This document shows, piece after piece, positions 28,395-36,979 of a DNA stretch of 64,000 bases; the stretch's first letter is position 1, and each line of letters starts with the position of its first letter. Position numbers and translations under genes: made by a program. The notes below the pieces were generated by a model. That model had not been told where the DNA came from, made no database searches, and saw only the letters and a list, made by a program, of their open reading frames with translations. The DNA comes from Sphingomonas sp. GC_Shp_5 (GTDB taxonomy: Bacteria > Pseudomonadota > Alphaproteobacteria > Sphingomonadales > Sphingomonadaceae), in the NCBI RefSeq assembly GCF_026540855.1, contig NZ_JALNUP010000001.1, positions 124,001-188,000 of the forward strand, in the 5' to 3' direction.

Positions 28395-29566
28395 GCGCCG
28401 TCCTCGGTGCGCGTCATCTTGAGCTTGCCGCCCTGGACGGCGAAGCCGAGCCGCCCCTCGACGAGGTCGAGCGCATCGCGACCGAACTGGTCGAACCGCC
28501 AGCCCTCGAGCATCGGCAGCCCGGTGCGGACCCCGGCGGCGAGCGCCTCCAGTTCGTCGGCGCGGGCGAGCAGCTTGGAGGCGACATCGATGTCGCGGCT
28601 GCGGATCTTGAGCAGCAGCTTGAGCAGGTCGGCGACCAGCGAGCCATCCTTGCCGAGCCCCGGCTTGCGATCGTCGCGTGGCGGCAGCTCGTCGCCCTCG
28701 AGCGGCGGTGCATTCTCCAGCGCCGCCATCAGCCGCCCGCCGATGTCGTTGCTCGCCCAGGTCGCCGAGAGGCCGCGGACCTTGGCGAGATCGGCCTGCT
28801 TGCGCGGCGGGTGGCCGGCGAGATCGCCCAGCGTCTCGTCCTTGACGATGCGGCCGCGCGGCAGGTCCTTGGCCTGCGCCTCCAGCTCGCGCCAGCGGGC
28901 GAGCGCCTTTAGCCGGCCGAGCACGTCGGGCTTGCGCCCGGAGATGCGCACCCGCTTCCAGGCGAGATCGGGATCGTTGGCGTAATTGGCCTTGTCGCCG
29001 AGCCGCTCCATTTCCTGGTTGAGCCACGCGCCGCGCCCCGTCTTGCGCAGCCGCTCGAGCATCTTGGGAAAGATCACCGCGAGATGGGTGACGTCGCCGA
29101 TCGCATATTCGATCTGGCGCTCGTCGAGCGGGCGGCGCGCCCAGTCGGTAAAGCGCGCGCCCTTGTCGACCGCGATGCCGAGCCAGCTGTCGACCAGGTT
29201 GGAATAGCCGATCTGCTCGCCCTGGCCGAGCGCCATCGCCGCCACCTGGGTGTCGAACAGCGGGTGAGGGGTCTTGCCGGTGAGATTGTAGATGATCTCG
29301 ATGTCCTGCCCGCCGGCGTGGAACACCTTGAGCACGTCCTCATTGTCGGTGAGCAGATCGAGCAGCGGCTGCATGTCGAGCCCCGGCGCCATCGGATCGA
29401 TCGCCGCCGCCTCGTTCACGTCCGCGATCTGGATCAGGCACAGTTCGGGGTAATAGGTGCTCTCGCGCATGAACTCGGTGTCGACCGTGATGAAGTCGGC
29501 CTGGGCCAGGCGGGTACACAGATTGGCGAGCGAAGCGCTGTCGGTAATCAACGGGTGGATATGCAT
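28391..29566 (-). CDS. rnd: Ribonuclease D
   Basis: 391 aa from the ATG at 29566. 3'-5' exoribonuclease that trims tRNA and other stable RNA ends. DEDD motifs: ITVDTEFMRESTYYPELC (DxE, about 20-37), the second Asp in DTQVAAMALG and the Exo III motif YAIGDVTHLAVIF. An HRDC domain follows (about residues 210-285). Starts at 29578 and 29629 are in frame; the chosen one gives the short N terminus usual in alphaproteobacterial RNase D. The reader should treat the first 4-21 residues as uncertain. Confidence 0.93.
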   Translation of the reverse strand: MHIHPLITDSASLANLCTRLAQADFITVDTEFMRESTYYPELCLIQIADVNEAAAIDPMAPGLDMQPLLDLLTDNEDVLKVFHAGGQDIEIIYNLTGKTPHPLFDTQVAAMALGQGEQIGYSNLVDSWLGIAVDKGARFTDWARRPLDERQIEYAIGDVTHLAVIFPKMLERLRKTGRGAWLNQEMERLGDKANYANDPDLAWKRVRISGRKPDVLGRLKALARWRELEAQAKDLPRGRIVKDETLGDLAGHPPRKQADLAKVRGLSATWASNDIGGRLMAALENAPPLEGDELPPRDDRKPGLGKDGSLVADLLKLLLKIRSRDIDVASKLLARADELEALAAGVRTGLPMLEGWRFDQFGRDALDLVEGRLGFAVQGGKLKMTRTEDGA

Positions 29567-29643
29567 CCGATCGCCCATAGCGCGCTCGCGCGGGTTGACA
29601 AAGCGGGGATGGAACAGGGTAGGGCGCACCTCATCCTTTTAGC

Positions 29644-29723
29644 CGTTCCCCGGCGAAGGCCGGAGCCCAGGGTCACAGAGCCAGCCGCTTGAGATCCCGG
29701 GCCCCGGCCTCCGCCGGGGAACG
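29644..29723. repeat. Inverted-repeat element between rnd and aspS
   Basis: Left arm from CGTTCCCCGGCGAAGGCCGG (29644) and right arm ending in CCGGCCTCCGCCGGGGAACG (to 29723) are near-perfect inverse copies about 25 bases long, separated by about 25 bases. Each arm is itself palindromic. It lies in the divergent gap between rnd and aspS and matches a common sphingomonad intergenic repeat type. Confidence 0.75.
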
Positions 29724-29742
29724 CGTATGCGAGACAAACCAC

Positions 29743-31566
29743 ATGCACGCCTATCGCACCCACACTTGCGCCGCGCTCGACGCCTCGGCGGTCGGTGACA
29801 CCGTCCGCCTGTCAGGCTGGGTACATCGCAAGCGCGATCACGGCGGCGTGCTCTTCATCGATCTGCGCGATCATTATGGCATCACCCAGATCGTCGCCGA
29901 CAGCGACTCGGCCGCGCTGCCGGTGCTCGAGGCGATCCGCGCCGAATCGGTGATCACCATCGACGGCGTGGTGAAGGCGCGTGGCGAGGGCACCACCAAC
30001 CCCAATCTCGCCACCGGCGAGATCGAGGTGTTCGCGCAGAGCGTCACCATCCAGTCCGCCGCCAACGAGCTGCCGATGCCGGTCGCCGGCGACAATGAAT
30101 ATCCCGAGGACATCCGCCTGCGCTATCGCTTCGTCGACCTGCGCCGCGAGCGGATCCACGCCAACATCATGCTGCGCAGCAACGTCATCGCCTCGCTGCG
30201 CCAGCGGATGAACGCGCAAGGGTTCACCGAATTCCAGACGCCGATCCTTACCGCGTCGAGCCCCGAGGGCGCGCGCGACTATCTCGTTCCCAGCCGCGTT
30301 CATCCGGGCAAGTTCTATGCGCTCCCCCAGGCGCCGCAGATGTTCAAGCAGCTGCTGATGGTCGCCGGCTTCGATCGCTACTTCCAGATCGCGCCCTGCT
30401 TCCGCGACGAGGACGCCCGCGCCGACCGCTCGCCCGGTGAATTCTACCAGCTCGACTTCGAGATGAGCTTCGTCACCCAGGAAGACGTGTTCCAGGCGAT
30501 CGAGCCGGTGCTCCACGGCCTGTTCGAACAGTTCGCCGATTGGCAGGGCAAGGGCCGCCAGGTCTCGGCGCTGCCGTTCCGCCGCATCCCCTATCGGGAA
30601 TCGATGCTGAAGTACGGCAACGACAAGCCGGACCTGCGCAACCCGATCCTGATCAGCGACGTCTCCGATCACTTCACCGGCTCGGGTTTCGGCCGCTTTG
30701 CCGCGATCGTCGAGGCCGGCGATGTCGTCCGCGCCATCCCCGCGCCCAACACCGCCGACAAGAGCCGCAAGTTCTTCGACGACATGAACGGCTGGGCACA
30801 GTCGGAGGGCTTTGCCGGGCTCGGCTATGCCACCCGCAAGGGCGGTGAATGGGGTGGCCCGATCGCCAAGAACCATGGCGAGGACGGTATGGCCAGGCTC
30901 GCCGAGACGCTCGGCCTCGGCCCGGACGACGGCATCTTCTTCGCCGCCGGCAAGGAAGGCCAGGCCACCAAGCTCGCCGGCCTCGCCCGCACCCGCGTCG
31001 GCGAGAGCCTCGGGCTGATCGATCCCAAGCGCTTCGAATTCTGCTGGATCGTCGATTTCCCGATGTTTGAATATGACGAGGACGCCAAGAAGGTCGACTT
31101 CAGCCACAATCCCTTCTCGATGCCGCAAGGCGAGATGGAGGCGCTCGAGACCAAGGATCCGCTCGACATCCTCGCCTATCAGTATGACATCGTCTGCAAC
31201 GGCATCGAGCTGAGCTCGGGCGCGATCCGGAACCACAAGCCCGAGATCATGTACAAGGCGTTCGAGATCGCCGGCTATAGCCAGGCCGATGTCGACCAGA
31301 ATTTCTCGGGGATGATCAACGCCTTCAAGTGCGGCGCCCCGCCGCACGGCGGCTCGGCACCGGGCATCGACCGGATGGTCATGCTGCTCGCCGACGAGCC
31401 CAACATCCGCGAGGTCATCACCTTCCCGATGACCCAGAAGGCCGAGGATCTGATGATGGGCGCGCCCAATTTCGCGACGCCCAAGCAGCTCAAGGAACTC
31501 AACCTGCGCTCGACCGCCGAGTTAAAGAAGGACGTCGACAAGGCAGTGGCCCCCAGCGCCGGCTGA
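29743..31566 (+). CDS. aspS: Aspartyl-tRNA synthetase
   Basis: 607 aa, bacterial-type length. OB-fold anticodon-binding domain first ([18 protein letters not shown]), then the class II catalytic core: motif 1 near [19 protein letters not shown], motif 2 [18 protein letters not shown], motif 3 [13 protein letters not shown]; a GAD insertion domain lies between motifs 2 and 3. The ATG at 29743 gives the family N terminus MHAYRTHTC; an upstream in-frame start at 29689 lies inside the repeat element and is rejected. Whether it is discriminating (Asp only) or non-discriminating was not determined. Confidence 0.97.
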   Translation: MHAYRTHTCAALDASAVGDTVRLSGWVHRKRDHGGVLFIDLRDHYGITQIVADSDSAALPVLEAIRAESVITIDGVVKARGEGTTNPNLATGEIEVFAQSVTIQSAANELPMPVAGDNEYPEDIRLRYRFVDLRRERIHANIMLRSNVIASLRQRMNAQGFTEFQTPILTASSPEGARDYLVPSRVHPGKFYALPQAPQMFKQLLMVAGFDRYFQIAPCFRDEDARADRSPGEFYQLDFEMSFVTQEDVFQAIEPVLHGLFEQFADWQGKGRQVSALPFRRIPYRESMLKYGNDKPDLRNPILISDVSDHFTGSGFGRFAAIVEAGDVVRAIPAPNTADKSRKFFDDMNGWAQSEGFAGLGYATRKGGEWGGPIAKNHGEDGMARLAETLGLGPDDGIFFAAGKEGQATKLAGLARTRVGESLGLIDPKRFEFCWIVDFPMFEYDEDAKKVDFSHNPFSMPQGEMEALETKDPLDILAYQYDIVCNGIELSSGAIRNHKPEIMYKAFEIAGYSQADVDQNFSGMINAFKCGAPPHGGSAPGIDRMVMLLADEPNIREVITFPMTQKAEDLMMGAPNFATPKQLKELNLRSTAELKKDVDKAVAPSAG

Positions 31567-31578
31567 CCTCTTATACCC

Positions 31579-31670
31579 CCCGTCATCCTGAACTCGTTCC
31601 AGGATCCATGGCCGACCCTCCGCCCCGGGGCGGAGCCGGCTAGGGATGCTGACACGTTCAGGATGACGGG
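31579..31670. repeat. Composite REP-like inverted repeat between aspS and ppk2
   Basis: Arms CCCGTCATCCTGAAC (31579-31593) and GTTCAGGATGACGGG (31656-31670) are perfect 15-base inverse copies. Nested inside is a perfect 18-base palindrome CTCCGCCCCGGGGCGGAG (31618-31635). The outer sequence type (GTCATCCTGAAC) is common between sphingomonad genes. No T-run follows. Confidence 0.8.
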
Positions 31671-31733
31671 CGGCAGGAGAGAACCCGATCCCTCCTCACG
31701 CGTTGGCCTGATGTCCATCCGTCAGGAGCCCCG

Positions 31734-32510
31734 ATGATCGACCTCAGCGAGTATGAAGCCGGCAAGCCCTACAAGGGCCGCTACAAGCACGATCTCGCGC
31801 ATCTCCAGGCGCATCTCGAGCAGATCCTGGTCGCGCACATCATCCACGGCCGACGCGCCGTCGTGATGTTCGAGGGGTGGGACGCCGCCGGCAAGGGCGG
31901 CGTCATCCAGCGCCTCACCGCCGAATGGGATCCGCGCCACTATGAGGTCTATCCGATCTCAGCGCCGTCGGCGGAGGAAAAGGCCCATGATTTCCTTTGG
32001 CGCTTCCGCAACCGGCTGCCGGCCGCCGGCAACGTCACCGTGTTCGATCGCAGCTGGTACGGGCGGGTGCTGGTCGAGCGGGTCGAGGGCTATGCCAGCG
32101 AGGCCGATTGGCGCCGCGGCTATGACGAGATCAACGCCTTTGAGGCGGGGCTGGTCGAAGACGGCATCACCCTCGTCAAGGTGTTCGTCCACATCGGCCA
32201 GGCCGAGCAGGACAAGCGCCTGCTGTCGCGGCTGCACGACCCGTGGAAGCGCTGGAAGACCGGTGCCGACGATTACCGCAACCGCGCCCGCCGCGCCGAA
32301 TATCTCGCCGCGATGCACGACATGTTCGCCCGCACCGATACCGGCGGCACGCCCTGGATCGTGATCGACGGCAACGACAAGAAAGCCGCACGCATCGCGG
32401 CGCTGAAGGCGATCAGCCGGCAGCTCGAGGCCAGTGTCGACATGACCCCGCCGCCGCTCGACCCCGAACTCGCGAGGATCGCGCACGAGGCACTGGGCGT
32501 AGAGGTCTAG
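31734..32510 (+). CDS. ppk2: Polyphosphate kinase 2 family protein
   Basis: 258 aa, a single-domain PPK2. It uses polyphosphate to phosphorylate a nucleoside mono- or diphosphate. Walker A is MFEGWDAAGKGGVIQRL (about 44-60) and Walker B VTVFDRSWYGRVLVERVEG (about 101-119), both characteristic of PPK2. The lid region has Arg/Lys-rich KRLLSRLHDPWKRWKTG. A good Shine-Dalgarno (CAGGAG) precedes the ATG. It is the third polyphosphate enzyme in this region and converges with the carbonic anhydrase gene across a repeat element. Confidence 0.94.
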   Translation: MIDLSEYEAGKPYKGRYKHDLAHLQAHLEQILVAHIIHGRRAVVMFEGWDAAGKGGVIQRLTAEWDPRHYEVYPISAPSAEEKAHDFLWRFRNRLPAAGNVTVFDRSWYGRVLVERVEGYASEADWRRGYDEINAFEAGLVEDGITLVKVFVHIGQAEQDKRLLSRLHDPWKRWKTGADDYRNRARRAEYLAAMHDMFARTDTGGTPWIVIDGNDKKAARIAALKAISRQLEASVDMTPPPLDPELARIAHEALGVEV

Positions 32511-32530
32511 CCGCGCCGCCCCACCGAACC

Positions 32531-32610
32531 CGTCACCCCAGCGGAAGCTGGGGTCTCCCGCGGCTCCTTCCGCCCGCCACCACGAGATCCCAGCTTCCGC
32601 TGGGATGACG
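32531..32610. repeat. Inverted repeat between convergent ppk2 and carbonic anhydrase genes
   Basis: Left arm starts CGTCACCCCAGCGGAAGCTG (32531-32557) and right arm ends CAGCTTCCGCTGGGATGACG (32584-32610); the arms are about 27 bases and nearly perfect inverse copies. Because the two genes converge here it may serve as a two-way transcription barrier, but there are no T-runs. A related copy is at 57771 and a single arm at 48203. Confidence 0.75.
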
Positions 32611-32636
32611 GACCATTTCAGCGGCGCCGGCAATGC

Positions 32637-33266
32637 TCAGGCCGGCGCAAACGCGCCATCGTCGCCCATCACGTGCAGCACCCCGTCGGCGATCGCGAAA
32701 TAGGCGCCATGGATCCGCAGCGACCCCGCCGCCGCCCGTTCCGCCACGAACGGGAAGGTCAGCAGGTTGGCGATCGACACCCGTACCGTCTCCAGTTCGA
32801 GCGCACGGATCGCCGCGGGGCCCTCGCCATGCTTGGCGACGATCCGTGCCCGAGCCTCGTCGAGCAGGTCGATCCAGTGCGCGATGAACCCGCCGGCGCC
32901 GGGCGCCGCGCCGTCGAACCGCTGGGTCAGCGAGGCGTGTACGCCGCCGCACGAGCCATGGCCGAGCACCACGATCTCGGGCACCTCCAATTGCGTCACC
33001 GCAAACTCCACCGCCGCCGAAACGCCGTGGCGGCCGCCGCCGGTCTCGTAAGGCGGCACCAGGTTGGCGACGTTGCGCACCGCGAAGATCTCGCCGGGGG
33101 AGGTGTCGAATACCTGCGCCGGGTCCACCCGGCTGTCCGAGCACGCGATGATCAGCACCTTGGGGCTCTGGCCCTCCTTCAATTCGGCCCAGCGATCGCG
33201 CTGCGTCGCCCAGCCGGTGGTGCGAAAGCGGCGATAGCCGTCGATGAGGTTGGAGAAATCAGCCAC
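32637..33266 (-). CDS. Beta-class carbonic anhydrase
   Basis: 209 aa. It interconverts CO2 and bicarbonate with a Zn held by two Cys and a His: IACSDSRVDP (first Cys and catalytic Asp) and VVLGHGSCGGVHA (His and second Cys) are both present. The start is a choice between TTG at 33272 and GTG at 33266. The sequence AGGAG lies seven bases before the GTG but only one base before the TTG, so I chose the GTG, giving MADFSNLIDGYRRF. It is divergent from lipA. Confidence 0.93.
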   Translation of the reverse strand: MADFSNLIDGYRRFRTTGWATQRDRWAELKEGQSPKVLIIACSDSRVDPAQVFDTSPGEIFAVRNVANLVPPYETGGGRHGVSAAVEFAVTQLEVPEIVVLGHGSCGGVHASLTQRFDGAAPGAGGFIAHWIDLLDEARARIVAKHGEGPAAIRALELETVRVSIANLLTFPFVAERAAAGSLRIHGAYFAIADGVLHVMGDDGAFAPA

Positions 33267-33376
33267 GTTCAAGCTCCTGGTTGTCGGTCGCCCGTCCCGG
33301 GTAGAAGAAACATTAGGGTGCCGACAAGGCCGGCAGCAGGTTGTGGGGGAGGGCGCGGCTCGCTATCTCGCGGGGC

Positions 33377-34297
33377 ATGAACGAGATGACTCCGCTACGG
33401 GTCCGCAAGCCCGACTGGATCCGCGTCAAGGCGCCGACCTCCGCCGGCTTCGCCGCGACCCGCGAACTGATGCGCTCGAAAAGCCTCACCACGGTGTGCG
33501 AGGAGGCGGCGTGCCCCAATATCGGCGAATGCTGGTCGAAGAAGCACGCCACGGTGATGATCCTCGGCGACACCTGCACGCGAGCCTGCGCCTTCTGCAA
33601 TGTCAAAACCGGCATGCCGCGCGCGGTCGACCCGATGGAGCCCAACAACGTCGCCGAGGCGGCGGCGCAGATGGGGCTGGAGCATATCGTCGTCACCTCG
33701 GTCGATCGTGACGATCTGCCGGACGGCGGCGCCAAGCAGTTCGTCAAGGTGATCGAGGCGATCCGCCGCGCCAACCCGCGCACCACCATCGAGATCCTCA
33801 CACCCGATTTCCGCAACAAGCATGAGGCCGCGGTCGAGGCGATCGTCGCCGCGCGGCCGGACGTCTACAACCACAATCTCGAGACGGTGCCGCGGCTCTA
33901 CCCGACGATCCGCCCGGGTGCGCGTTACTATGCCTCGCTGAGGCTGCTCGAGAGCGTCAAGAAGCTTGATCCATCGATCTTCACCAAGTCGGGCGTGATG
34001 CTGGGCCTCGGCGAGGAGCGGCTCGAGATTCATCAGGTGATGGACGACATGCGCTCGGCTGACATCGATTTCCTCACTATGGGGCAGTATCTCCAGCCCA
34101 CCCCGCGCCACGCCAAGGTCGCCGAGTTCGTGACGCCAAAGGCGTTCGACGCCTATGCCAGCATCGCCCGCGCCAAGGGCTTCCTGCTTGTCGCGTCGTC
34201 GCCGCTGACCCGGTCGAGCTACCATGCCGGCGACGATTTCGCGAAGATGCGCGCCGCGCGTGACGCCAAGCTCGCGCCGAGGCTGGTCGGTGCCTAA
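33377..34297 (+). CDS. lipA: Lipoyl synthase
   Basis: 306 aa. Radical-SAM enzyme that inserts two sulphurs into protein-bound octanoate. It has both iron-sulphur sites: the radical-SAM CxxxCxxC in [16 protein letters not shown] and the auxiliary-cluster set in [14 protein letters not shown]; the C-terminal RSSYHAGD Ser ligand is also seen. The chosen ATG ([14 protein letters not shown]) is preceded by GCGGGG; ATG at 33341 and 33386 are alternatives. The end overlaps the ratA start. Confidence 0.96.
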   Translation: MNEMTPLRVRKPDWIRVKAPTSAGFAATRELMRSKSLTTVCEEAACPNIGECWSKKHATVMILGDTCTRACAFCNVKTGMPRAVDPMEPNNVAEAAAQMGLEHIVVTSVDRDDLPDGGAKQFVKVIEAIRRANPRTTIEILTPDFRNKHEAAVEAIVAARPDVYNHNLETVPRLYPTIRPGARYYASLRLLESVKKLDPSIFTKSGVMLGLGEERLEIHQVMDDMRSADIDFLTMGQYLQPTPRHAKVAEFVTPKAFDAYASIARAKGFLLVASSPLTRSSYHAGDDFAKMRAARDAKLAPRLVGA

Positions 34298-34751
34298 GCA
34301 CAGCGAGACGCGCCATCTGCCCTACACGCCGGAGCAGATGTTCGATCTGGTCGCCGATGTCTCGCGCTACGCCGAATTCCTGCCCTGGGTCTCGGCGATG
34401 CGGGTGCGGCGCGATTCGGCGACGGCGACGACCGCTGACATGATCGTCGGCTTCAAGGGGCTGCGCGAGACCTTCACCTCCGAGGTGAGGAAGGAGCGCC
34501 CCGGCCACATTCACGTCGAATATATCGACGGGCCGCTCAAATATCTCCACAACGACTGGCACTTCCGCGCCGAGGGCGATGGCGGCTGCGCGGTCGACTT
34601 CGCGGTCGATTTCGCGTTCAAGAACCGGGTGTTCGAGATGCTCGCCGGCCAGGTGTTCGGCGCCGCGCTGCGCAAGATGATCGGCGCGTTCGAAACCCGC
34701 GCCGCCGAGCTTTACGGCAGCAGCAGCTCGAGCGCGACCAGCGCCGCCTGA
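34290..34751 (+). CDS. RatA/COQ10-type START-fold protein
   Basis: 153 aa. Polyketide-cyclase/START-like hydrophobic pocket protein. Family motifs include [24 protein letters not shown] near the N terminus (about residues 9-32), [14 protein letters not shown], and a C-terminal helix [16 protein letters not shown]. Mitochondrial COQ10 and its bacterial relatives bind ubiquinone; RatA of E. coli is instead described as a translation inhibitor, so the role here is uncertain. The GTG start sits inside the last codons of lipA (8-base overlap), a common alphaproteobacterial pairing. Its 3' end overlaps convergent pncC by 40 bases. Confidence 0.87.
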   Translation: MPKHSETRHLPYTPEQMFDLVADVSRYAEFLPWVSAMRVRRDSATATTADMIVGFKGLRETFTSEVRKERPGHIHVEYIDGPLKYLHNDWHFRAEGDGGCAVDFAVDFAFKNRVFEMLAGQVFGAALRKMIGAFETRAAELYGSSSSSATSAA

Positions 34752-35212
34752 AGCCTGATCCCGCCGCGGCCGAGATCGCCGAAGTCGCGGCGATCGGCAT
34801 GAACGTCGGATGGGTCGCCGCCCTTTGTGGCGCAGGCGAACACCACCGTGCCGACCGGCTTCTTCGCCGTGCCGCCGCCCGGCCCGGCGACGCCGGTGAT
34901 CGCCACCGCGACATCGGCATGGCTGTTGGCGAGCGCGCCCTGCGCCATGCTCCACGCGGTTGCGATCGATACCGCGCCAAACGTCTCGAGCACGTCGGTG
35001 CTGACCTTGAGCAGGTCGGTCTTGGCGCGGTTTGAATAGGTCACGAACGACGCGCCGAACACGTCGGACGATCCGGGGATCTCGGTCAGCGCCGCGGCGA
35101 CCAGCCCGCCGGTGCAGCTCTCGGCGACGCTGATGGTGCGCCCGGCGGCACGATTGGCTTCGATCACGTGGCGCGCGGCGGCGACCAGTTCCTCGGGCAG
35201 CAGGGTATCCAT
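34712..35212 (-). CDS. pncC: CinA C-terminal-type nicotinamide-nucleotide amidohydrolase
   Basis: 166 aa. It is the CinA C-terminal domain alone, a deamidase that converts NMN to nicotinate mononucleotide and salvages pyridine nucleotides. Seen: VAESCTGGLVAAALTEIPGSS, TYSNRAKTDLL and the GVAGPGGGTAKKPVGTV loop. The ATG at 35212 is one base after the stop of the upstream secreted-protein gene and has GAGGAG upstream; a GTG at 35233 lies inside the neighbour and is less likely. Confidence 0.88.
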   Translation of the reverse strand: MDTLLPEELVAAARHVIEANRAAGRTISVAESCTGGLVAAALTEIPGSSDVFGASFVTYSNRAKTDLLKVSTDVLETFGAVSIATAWSMAQGALANSHADVAVAITGVAGPGGGTAKKPVGTVVFACATKGGDPSDVHADRRDFGDLGRGGIRLQAALVALELLLP

Positions 35213-35213
35213 G

Positions 35214-35741
35214 TCAGCGCGGCTCCTCGGCACACAGCGGCAGGTCGGGCACCGCGACGTTCTTGCCCTTGGCCTTCTCGGTCTTAAGATAGTGCAACGT
35301 CGTCACGATCACGCCCGCCATATTCTGCGGCGGCAGCGGCGCGAGCAGGGTGAGCAGGTGATCGATCGTGCCGCAATCCTTGGGCGCGATCCGCCCGACG
35401 AGCAGCGGCGCCAGCGCCGCGGTGAGCAACGGCCGCGCGTAATCGGAGCCGAGCAGCAGGTCGATCGCGGGATCCGAGAGCTTGACGATCGCCGCGCGCG
35501 CGCCGGGCCAGGCGCGGTCCGCCGCGGTCTGATATTTGTCGAGGAACGGCCCGCCGGTCTGCCGCACCAGGCTCGCCGCCGGCAGTCGGGCGGCGCAGAC
35601 GATCCCGGCGCCGCGGACGATGTCGGGCATCGCCACCAGCGCGATCGACTCGGCGTCGGTCTCGGTCAAGCAGCGGGTCTGCGCCATCGCCGGCGCGCTG
35701 GTCAGCGCCGCCGCCAGCGCGACCGCAACCAGCGCCTTCAT
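35214..35741 (-). CDS. Exported protein of unknown function
   Basis: 175 aa. A signal peptide ([21 protein letters not shown]) is followed by a helical mature domain with four Cys (TRCLTE, IVCAARL, KDCGTI, PLCAEE), enough for two disulphides. I do not recognise a domain. The ATG overlaps the ispDF stop (ATGA) and the stop is one base from the pncC start, so it belongs to the ispDF-pncC operon. Its function cannot be inferred from those neighbours. Confidence 0.75.
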   Translation of the reverse strand: MKALVAVALAAALTSAPAMAQTRCLTETDAESIALVAMPDIVRGAGIVCAARLPAASLVRQTGGPFLDKYQTAADRAWPGARAAIVKLSDPAIDLLLGSDYARPLLTAALAPLLVGRIAPKDCGTIDHLLTLLAPLPPQNMAGVIVTTLHYLKTEKAKGKNVAVPDLPLCAEEPR

Positions 35742-36871
35742 CGCGGCGCCCGCGGCACACTGACGGTCGCCGCCGCCTGGGTGGCGATGCCCTCTTCGCG
35801 CCCGGTGAAGCCGAGCTTCTCGGTGGTGGTCGCCTTGATGCTGACCCGATCGAGGCTGAGCCCGAGCAGCTCGCCGATCCGCGCCTGCATCGCGGCGCGA
35901 TGCGGCCCGATCTTGGGCGCCTCGCACATGATCGTCACGTCGACGAAGTCGATACGCCCTCCCTTGGCGGCGATCAGCGACGCCGCATGCTGGAGGAACT
36001 GGCCCGATTCGGCGCCGCGCCACTGCGGGTCGCTCGGCGGGAAATGCGTGCCGATATCGCCGGCCGCGATCGTGCCGAGCAGCGCATCGGTCAGCGCATG
36101 CAGCACCACATCCGCGTCGCTATGGCCGGACAGGCCCTTGTCGTGCGGGATCAGCACCCCGCCGAGCCACAATTCCTCGCCGGCCTCGAGCCGGTGGACG
36201 TCGAACCCGGTCGCCATCCGCGGCTCGAGCGCAAGGCGCGCCTCGGCGGTGGCGAAATCGTCTGGATGGGTGATCTTGTCGAGCATCGGATCGCCCTGCA
36301 CCAGGATGACGCTGCCGCCAAGCCGGCGCACCATCTGCGCGTCATCGGTCGCCTCGTCGCCGGCGGGCCAGGCGTCATGCGCCGCGCGCAGCGCCTGGAT
36401 GCGGAAGCCCTGCGGGGTCTGCACCCGCGCGAGGCCGTCGCGCGACACCACCGCGCCCTCGCGCACCAGCGTGTCGGCGACCGGCAGCACCGGATAGGCG
36501 CCGTCGGCATCGTCGAGCGCCTTCAGCACCCGGTCGATCACCACCGCCGGCAGCAACGGTCGCGCCGCATCGTGGATCAGCACGCGCGCGGCGTCGATCG
36601 CGGCGAGCCCGTTCGCCACCGACTCGCGCCGGCTGGCGCCGCCGGCAACCGTGCGCACCGGCCCCAGCGCCGCCGCCGCCTCGGCCTCGGCGCCGGGCGC
36701 GATCACCACCACCACCTCGTCGATCCCGGGATGCGCCGCAAACGCCCCATAGGCGTGGGCGACCATCGCCCGGCCGCCGAGCAGCGCATATTGCTTGGCC
36801 ACCGGCCCCCCTGCGCGGGTGCCGGATCCGGCCGCGACGATCAGCGCGACGGTACGGGGTCTGTCAGTCAT
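35738..36871 (-). CDS. ispDF: Bifunctional IspD/IspF (MEP isoprenoid pathway)
   Basis: 377 aa fusion. N-terminal IspD (about 1-215): cytidylyltransferase with VALIVAAGSGTRAGG and the KQY motif, then IHDAARPLL. C-terminal IspF (about 218-377): cyclodiphosphate synthase with TGFDVHRLEAGEELWLGGV (metal Asp/His) and LSGHSDADVVLHALTDALLG. The fused form is common in alphaproteobacteria. dxr, two steps upstream in the pathway, is also in the window at 61181. It is divergent from dusB. Confidence 0.96.
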   Translation of the reverse strand: MTDRPRTVALIVAAGSGTRAGGPVAKQYALLGGRAMVAHAYGAFAAHPGIDEVVVVIAPGAEAEAAAALGPVRTVAGGASRRESVANGLAAIDAARVLIHDAARPLLPAVVIDRVLKALDDADGAYPVLPVADTLVREGAVVSRDGLARVQTPQGFRIQALRAAHDAWPAGDEATDDAQMVRRLGGSVILVQGDPMLDKITHPDDFATAEARLALEPRMATGFDVHRLEAGEELWLGGVLIPHDKGLSGHSDADVVLHALTDALLGTIAAGDIGTHFPPSDPQWRGAESGQFLQHAASLIAAKGGRIDFVDVTIMCEAPKIGPHRAAMQARIGELLGLSLDRVSIKATTTEKLGFTGREEGIATQAAATVSVPRAPR

Positions 36872-36979
36872 CCGCGCCGCCTAGCGCTGCGGCGGGCGCT
36901 TATCCAGCCTGCACAAACCCCTAACCTTGCCTCCACCCCCGCAACCCGGTAAGGCTCTGCCCAATTTTCAGGCAGATCG
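36872..36979. promoter_or_regulatory. Divergent promoter region ispDF / dusB
   Basis: 108 bases between opposing starts, presumably carrying the promoter of the dusB-ntrBC operon. No clear -35/-10 pair or sigma-54 (-24/-12) site was recognised by eye. Confidence 0.4.

Noticed and set aside
29812..31347. 511-codon minus-strand frame opposite aspS
   Set aside because: Antisense to the conserved synthetase core; composition typical of high-GC shadows.
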